From the NCBI RefSeq assembly GCF_001411555.2, contig NC_049903.1, forward strand, positions 9,916,362-9,980,361: a DNA stretch of 64,000 nt, read 5' to 3'. The translations under genes were made by a program, and so were the position numbers. The notes beneath the pieces are model-generated. The model had not been told where the DNA came from. It made no database searches and saw only the letters and a program-made list of their open reading frames with translations. The DNA is from Juglans regia. Taxonomy: Eukaryota; Streptophyta; Magnoliopsida; Fagales; Juglandaceae. The stretch's first letter is position 1. The number at the start of each line of letters is the position of its first letter. Below, one piece after another: positions 58,842 through 64,000 of this stretch.

Positions 58842-58981
58842 TGCCTTTGACCGGCCTTCAAGCATCTAATCTCTTCTTTAATGCGCGACCTTTATTAGAC
58901 AAATGAAAGACACCGAATGCCTTTAACCGGACTTCAAGCATCTAATCTCTACTTTAATTAGACATATAAAAGACACCAAAA
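58842..58981 (+). repeat. Two-copy tandem repeat, about 70 bp unit
   Basis: The unit ATGCCTTTGACCGGCCTTCAAG through AGACACC occurs at about 58841-58911 and again, diverged, at about 58917-58978 (TTTAACCGGACTTCAAGCATC, then AAAGACACC). Confidence 0.7.
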
Positions 58982-59104
58982 TGCTCCTCACTCCCGACTC
59001 AAAACTTTCCACGCGCCACTTTTTTCCTCTCTGCCAAACACCTCCGATGCGACCACCATAAATGGACACGTTAAGGTTTTGTTTGGATGATGAACTCATT
59101 TTTA

Positions 59105-59738
59105 GAGCATTGGCATTGGTTTCATCAAAAGTCTAGCCAAATGTAAAATTTGATGAATTTGATCAAAATCTAGCTGTATTGGATTCATCAAAAGGATAGA
59201 TGGGAAGTTGTGAGCTACAGTAAATTCATAGTATCCTTCAAATTTGAAGTGTTACTATTCATCAAGCAAATGTATTTTTTATTGTGTTTTAATCTTGCAA
59301 GTTGAATGCCATTGGAGTAAAATGACTTGACACTCTTCCTCCCATTTGTCATTGGAGTAAAGTGTAACCGAATGATTTTTTTTTTATATATTTTAAATTT
59401 CTATTTGAATAAGAATTAATGATTTTTCTAACTGATTTTCTATTTCAAGAAAAAATTGATTGAAAAAATGTATTTGTTGGATAATTAAGTTGAGGAAAAA
59501 AATTAGTTGGGAAACAATAATTTAAATATAAATTAAATTATTAATTAACATATGATTAGTGTAGTTCCAAAAAATTAAAAAATAATATTATTAAAAAAAT
59601 AATATTATATTATTATTTTGATGAATCAAATGACTAATCCAATGTGGAGTTTTGGCTAAGGAAGTTTTAGATTTATGCAAAACATGTAATTTTCATCAAA
59701 TTTTGAAGATGACTTTGATGAAGCCAATGCCAATGCTC
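59105..59738. mobile_element. Tourist-like (PIF/Harbinger) MITE, 634 bp, TSD TTA
   Basis: Terminal inverted repeats GAGCATTGGCATTGGTTTCATC and GATGAAGCCAATGCCAATGCTC (one mismatch). Both flanks are TTA (59102-59104 and 59739-59741), the PIF/Harbinger target. The interior is AT-rich and non-coding. Confidence 0.82.
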
Positions 59739-59839
59739 TTAGAGTGCTTCCGATGTACAAATACAATGTATCTTCATTTTAAACTATTTCCTCTTAAAAT
59801 TTTATTGATGGAACTCTTTCTTATTTCTCTTTCTTTAAT

Positions 59840-59990
59840 AGGACTCACTGACACTTTCTCTCTCTTTCTCTTTAATTGTGGGACCCACTAACTCTCTCTA
59901 TTTCTCTCTCTTTAATTGTGAGACCTACTAACACTCTCTCTCTATTTATCTCTCTTTCTCTTTAATTTGTGGGACCCATTGACTAGTAGC
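59840..59990 (+). repeat. CT-rich minisatellite
   Basis: About three copies of a 45-55 bp unit TCTCTCTTTCTCTTTAATTGTG followed by GACCCACTAAC-like sequence. Confidence 0.65.
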
Positions 59991-60014
59991 CCATTGACTC
60001 TCTCTCCCTCAATG

Positions 60015-60256
60015 CTGTGTTCGGTGCCAGATGAGAAAAGAAAAATTTTTACTGTCAGATGAACAGTATAAAATTAATGGCGGGATATTTTTTTATAATT
60101 TCTTATAAATATATCTAAATTCATCTTAATATTTTAACACATTTTAAACTCATCTTAAATAGATTCCACCAAACTCATTCAACAATCTTAACTCACTACT
60201 ATTTATAAAAAACTTAATTTATCTAAACTTATCTCAACATCCAAACGCAACCTAAG
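60015..60256 (-). mobile_element. GATGAG-family MITE (member 6)
   Basis: It starts TGTTCGGTGCCAGATGAG and ends ATCTCAACATCCAAACGCA. The interior has AAACTCATCTTAAATAGATT and CAAACTCATTCAACAATCTTA. It is diverged. Confidence 0.5.
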
Positions 60257-60381
60257 AACTATAGAGATTCAAAGCTACAACAAGACATGAACCCCAGTTC
60301 AAATCCCATCCTTCCAAAAAGAACATGTAGGTCTGTCTTAAGTGATTTAAGCATAAAGTATATCGATCTCAAATAATAAGG

Positions 60382-60818
60382 GGAGGTTTGGGGTGAGATG
60401 AGAATTTTATGTTTTGTTTTGAAGTTTAAAATATTATGTTTTAATATTATTATTATTTTAGATTTTGAAAAATATGTATTGAGATTTAAAAAAATTAAAT
60501 TATTTATTATATTTTATATGAAGATTTAAAAAAGATATAATGATGAGATGAGATGAGATAAAAATTTTATGTTTTATCTTGTACTCGGGCAGGTTTGGGG
60601 CCAAAATCAAAACATAAAATTCTCATCTCATCTCATCTCATCTCATCATTACACCTTTTTCAAATCCCCATACAAAATATAATAAACAATTCAACTTTTT
60701 CAAATCCCAATACACATTTTTCAAATCACAAAACAATAATAATACCAAAACTTAATATTTTAAACTTCAAAATAAAACATAAAATTCTCATCTCACCTAC
60801 CAAACCTACCCTCCTGCC
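60382..60818. mobile_element. Palindromic pair of GATGAG-family MITEs (hairpin, about 215-bp arms)
   Basis: Left arm 60382-60590 and right arm 60605-60818 are reverse complements at roughly 85%, separated by only about 15 bp. Shared blocks are GAGATGAGAATTTTATGTTTT / AAAACATAAAATTCTCATCTC, TGAAGTTTAAAATATTA, and GATGAGATGAGATGAGA / TCTCATCTCATCTCATC. Either one foldback element or two head-to-head MITEs. A transcript through it would form long double-stranded RNA. Confidence 0.8.
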
Positions 60819-60819
60819 G

Positions 60820-62089
60820 TAAGTCTTGAGATCAATCTTTACTTCGAAAATAAAGAGGGTAATCCACTCATTATGGCAAATTGATATTTGTCCTTATCAG
60901 TCATGTGCCATGTTGTACAGTACAGAAACCGACCCTTCGATGTGGTTCTTACACGTGGCTACAAGTTTGCAGCAATCATAATGTCCATTCTCTTGTTATT
61001 AATATTTTTAGAGCCACGTATCATGGACAGGGTCTCTCCAGAGACCCAAAGGGGACCCTCTTTCAAGTTCAGATTCAAATTGAATGAATAATATCAATCT
61101 CTTACCTGCAAAAAATCAGGTATGGTGGGGGGAAAGATCTAGATCTAGATCTAGATCTAGAAAGGCCATTAGATTGATGAAGGCCACTGCAACATGCATG
61201 GAAGAAATCCACCCTAGTCTGCCTGCATGTAGTGACAAGAATGTGGGTGTCAAGTAATTGTCAATTGTTCTGTTGATGATATGGTACAGTTCAACAAATG
61301 AATTTGTATGAAAGAAACAAGGCCTTGTGATTGTATGAAGATGAGTTCAACTTGTATCCTCCTGTCGTCATCCAAATGCGGGTCCATGATCAGGTAAGCA
61401 ACAAGGACTGGTGTATCCAGAAAAACAACAGTCTTGATCAGTAACTCAGTTACTGTAGAAGCTTATTACCCATTTGCAATACGAGGGGCCCTTTGCAATC
61501 ATACCCCTCCCTTTTTTTTTTTTTTTTTCATTTTAGTCGTACAGTTTTAAACGTGTGTCCATTGAGTCTGCATTATACTCTACTCATGAATTTAGAGTTC
61601 ATCTCAGGACACCAGTAATCGAGACAATTTCTACTTTGTATAGCCAATTAAAAAGGAATCTTCAGTTTATAGCTATTATCATCTATTTTAAGATTATTTT
61701 TTTTATCCGCAGAAGAACTTAGATCAAGATGCCTTCACTCATTCAAGACATGGTCCATCACAAATAGGTTTATACATCTCAATCAACATAAAAAGCCAAT
61801 TATATCACTAGTGTAAACAAAAGACTCATAACTACATTGGCAGCCAGCTAGGTATTTAGCAAAAAAAGAAATAGAGGTACGAAATTCTAGTTAAAGAAGC
61901 TTCTTGAATCTCATTGGTATTCTCAACTTTAGTTGTATTAAGAAATGTCAACACAAAGCTTCGGATGACAAATATGAGTAAAGACTATATATTGATAATC
62001 AAGAAATTTTATTTGAATAAGACTTCATAGAAAATACTGACTGGGCACCTCATTCTTCAGGTTGTCCGTTGTAAAATCATAAAAACTAA
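60820..62089. other. Intergenic spacer
   Basis: No gene supported. A (GATCTA)n microsatellite lies at 61136-61160 and a T run of about 19 at 61511-61529. Overlapping open frames at 60881-61091 show no recognisable domain. Confidence 0.4.
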
Positions 62090-62274
62090 TGGGTCATTTG
62101 GATATTAAGAATATTTCATAATATCTGTGAATATTAATGAAATAGTTTGTGAATAGTAGTGAAATAGTAATGAGAAAGTAGTGAATAATTTATGAATAGT
62201 AGTAAAAAATTTATAAATAATAATAAAATAATTTTAAAATATCTAAGAACAACTGTGTTCCCAAACATGTCCTA
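62090..62274 (+). mobile_element. GATGAG-family-like MITE (member 7)
   Basis: It starts GGGTCATTTGGATATTAAGA and ends CTGTGTTCCCAAACATGTCC, giving inverted TTTGGA/TCCCAAA-type ends. The interior has GTGAATAGTAGTGAAATAG repeats. It is distantly related to 27109-27471. Confidence 0.5.
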
Positions 62275-62827
62275 AAGGTGCACACCACTTCCATCAACGC
62301 GGCCTTTTCGACAAACAAATTGGCCGTGATGGTGAAACCTACTCCAAATTCAGCATCTAAATATATTCAGGGAAAATGCAACTTATAAAAGCAGATAAAA
62401 ATATGGCCGCTGTACTGAAGAAAAATCACTTTCTATACCTCATTAAATCGGGCAGCTAGAATCTGTTCCAAGTTAAGGTGAGAAAAGAAAAGAGCGTTAA
62501 AAGATGGAGACTATACTTTGCTTCATTATTAAAAAACGACCTTAACACTTTACAAAGAACACCATCTTATGTGTATCTAACTAACCTCATCTGCATCCTT
62601 TTCAGCCAAGCTATTCATACAGGAAGCCACAATATACACTTCTGGTTAGCCATTCCCAGAATATTGCCTCTTTTGATTGGAAGTATTAATGAGAACGCAT
62701 TATATTTTTGTCCCTTTTTCACCTTCATCAGCTTTTACTCATACATTCTTCCACATGTCTGTTGCCTCCAAAAGATGAAGCATCCAGTGGTTGCATTTGC
62801 TAGAATACATAGACCCACCACTTCAAA

Positions 62828-64000
62828 TCAACAAGTCGGTGAAAGTGTCAAACCCATAGCAACCACATCAGTCTCTGGTAGATTTCTGACCTCATTAAGA
62901 AGCCTTGCAAGTTCTTTGGTCAGTTCGCTACGAACATAATCAGAACGCTCCTTTGTAATAGATGATTCTGCGAATACAGTTTCACTAAGGCATTGATATT
63001 CTCGAAACCATTCATCCTCACCATTTTGAGTAGCGTTATTTTCATAAACAACTGGAGAGATTTCTCGTCGCCATCTACTTGGAAAATACTTGTCAGGAAG
63101 CTGAAAGTAGTTTTTTACTATAACTACCCTAAGGGCATGCCTGCACAAAATTCCTGAAGATTCATATTCCTTACAGGAGCAATGGACCTGTTCATCTTCT
63201 GGAATCCATATTACAAGACGCTCTACATCCATCTTCTTGAAGTGGCGTACTATATAGGACCCATTAGCCATTTCAGAGGTTGCATACTGCATGGCCAGAA
63301 CCAATTCATTTTGTAAAGCATTGAAGGCAAAAGGCGTAAGAATACTTCGTGCATTCTCTTCAATGGGTATGCATGTTTTAAGATGCATATATTGCAACTC
63401 TAGACGTGCATGATTTTGAAAATTGGCAGAAATACCAACCTGAAAGAGTTCCAAGTGAAAGAAGAAACATTAGTGCAAGGACTACAGAGCATATATTATT
63501 GCAAGCAGAAGAGCTTAGGAAACCTTTAACTAATATACCTGCTCAAAGAAGCTACGTAAACATGTTTGTGCACTAAAAACCCCTTTCAAGAATGCATCTA
63601 CGGACTTCGAATATGCCTGTGTTGCCATCTGAGCAAGAAAGTAGCCTCTCATATAGGACAGTGCCCAACATGTCCGGAAAGAAAAGAGTAAAGCAATGTG
63701 TTTGTCTGAACCAAGTCCAAACATTGAAACCATTTGATTCCATCTAAGTTCAAATCCATCCACGCTGTCCATATTATATAAGTCATCAAACTCAGATTTA
63801 AATTCTCCATAGCGAGATCCAAGTGGGAGAGAGAACCAACTTGGTAGTTTGGAGAAAATATTCCATATAGAAGTGACGTGTTTAGTGCCAGGCAATTCAC
63901 TTCTTATTGCATCTCTAAGCCCAGGGTCAAGATCAGTTAGAATTGTTTGTGGACATCTACCTCTCATGAATTGGACAAAACTCTGCATCCAAGGAAAAAT
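62828..64000 (-). CDS. FAR1-related (FRS) protein, C-terminal part, cut by window edge
   Basis: Two exons are visible on the minus strand: >64000-63539 and 63439-62828, joined phase 0 at a GT-AG intron of 99 bp. The first carries the end of a MULE-type transposase domain (TILTDLDPGLRDAI, then ELPGTKHVTSIWNI, then GFELRWNQM). The second carries the SWIM zinc finger (VHCSCKEYESSGILCRHALRV, C-x-C...C-x-H) and a coiled C-terminus ending at a stop at 62828. FRS proteins are domesticated Mutator-like transposases acting as transcription factors in light and stress responses. The wording resembles the FRS10/11 branch, but without the N-terminal FAR1 DNA-binding domain, outside the window, this is tentative. 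The open frame favours a real gene over a live transposon. Confidence 0.85.

Noticed and set aside
62478..62939. 153-codon plus-strand frame
   Set aside because: Overlaps the end of the FAR1-related gene antisense and shows no domain.
1..64000. CRISPR array, operon, riboswitch or other prokaryote-type systems
   Set aside because: The window is plant nuclear DNA; no regularly spaced short repeats or operon-like gene packing were seen.

Overview
The window is nuclear DNA from a dicot plant. It has AT-rich intergenic DNA, GT-AG introns, plant-only gene families (CYP71-type P450, TPD1-like, FAR1-related, BAH-Agenet, DUF7722) and dense copia, gypsy, LINE, hAT and MITE insertions. A woody eudicot, possibly Fagales, is my impression from the many GATGAGATGAG-type MITEs, but the sequence alone does not prove it.

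Layout. (1) 1-21 kb is a rearranged cytochrome P450 array on the minus strand. It holds two apparently intact CYP71D-like genes (6913-9832 and 13809-16686, about 95% identical), a decayed third copy (about 20040-21060) and an orphan copy of the P450 5' flank (about 17545-17690). The two intact genes lie in a tandem duplication (unit 1 about 1117-10478, unit 2 about 10479-17332). Its junction is a 7-bp microhomology between a copia reverse transcriptase and a LINE RNase H. Each P450 intron carries the same antisense LINE fragment. (2) Two large solo LTRs, each with a perfect 5-bp target duplication, sit at 1998-4432 (inside the copia relic of unit 1 only) and 21315-24014. (3) 24.4-25.4 kb holds an intronless serine O-acetyltransferase gene. 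(4) 28.4-34.5 kb holds a 13-exon ADA2b gene (plus strand), convergent with a 6-exon BAH-Agenet gene at 35.7-43.4 kb (minus). The 5-kb first intron of the latter is full of retroelement debris. (5) 45.2-58.2 kb holds small genes: a Ycf33/DUF751-type plastid protein, a three-exon TPD1-like secreted peptide gene, a DUF7722 protein and an acidic membrane protein with a DUF761-like tail. Between them lie a MULE-like TIR element and a hAT nested in a hAT. (6) 58.8-62.3 kb is gene-poor and MITE-rich, with a 430-bp palindrome. (7) The right edge holds the 3' part of a FAR1-related gene, which is itself of transposase descent.

The genes do not form a pathway. The chromatin genes (ADA2b, BAH-Agenet) are neighbours in convergent orientation. 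The P450 array is the only functional cluster. I found no convincing new molecular system. The strongest material is the structural history of the P450 array and several precisely delimited insertions.
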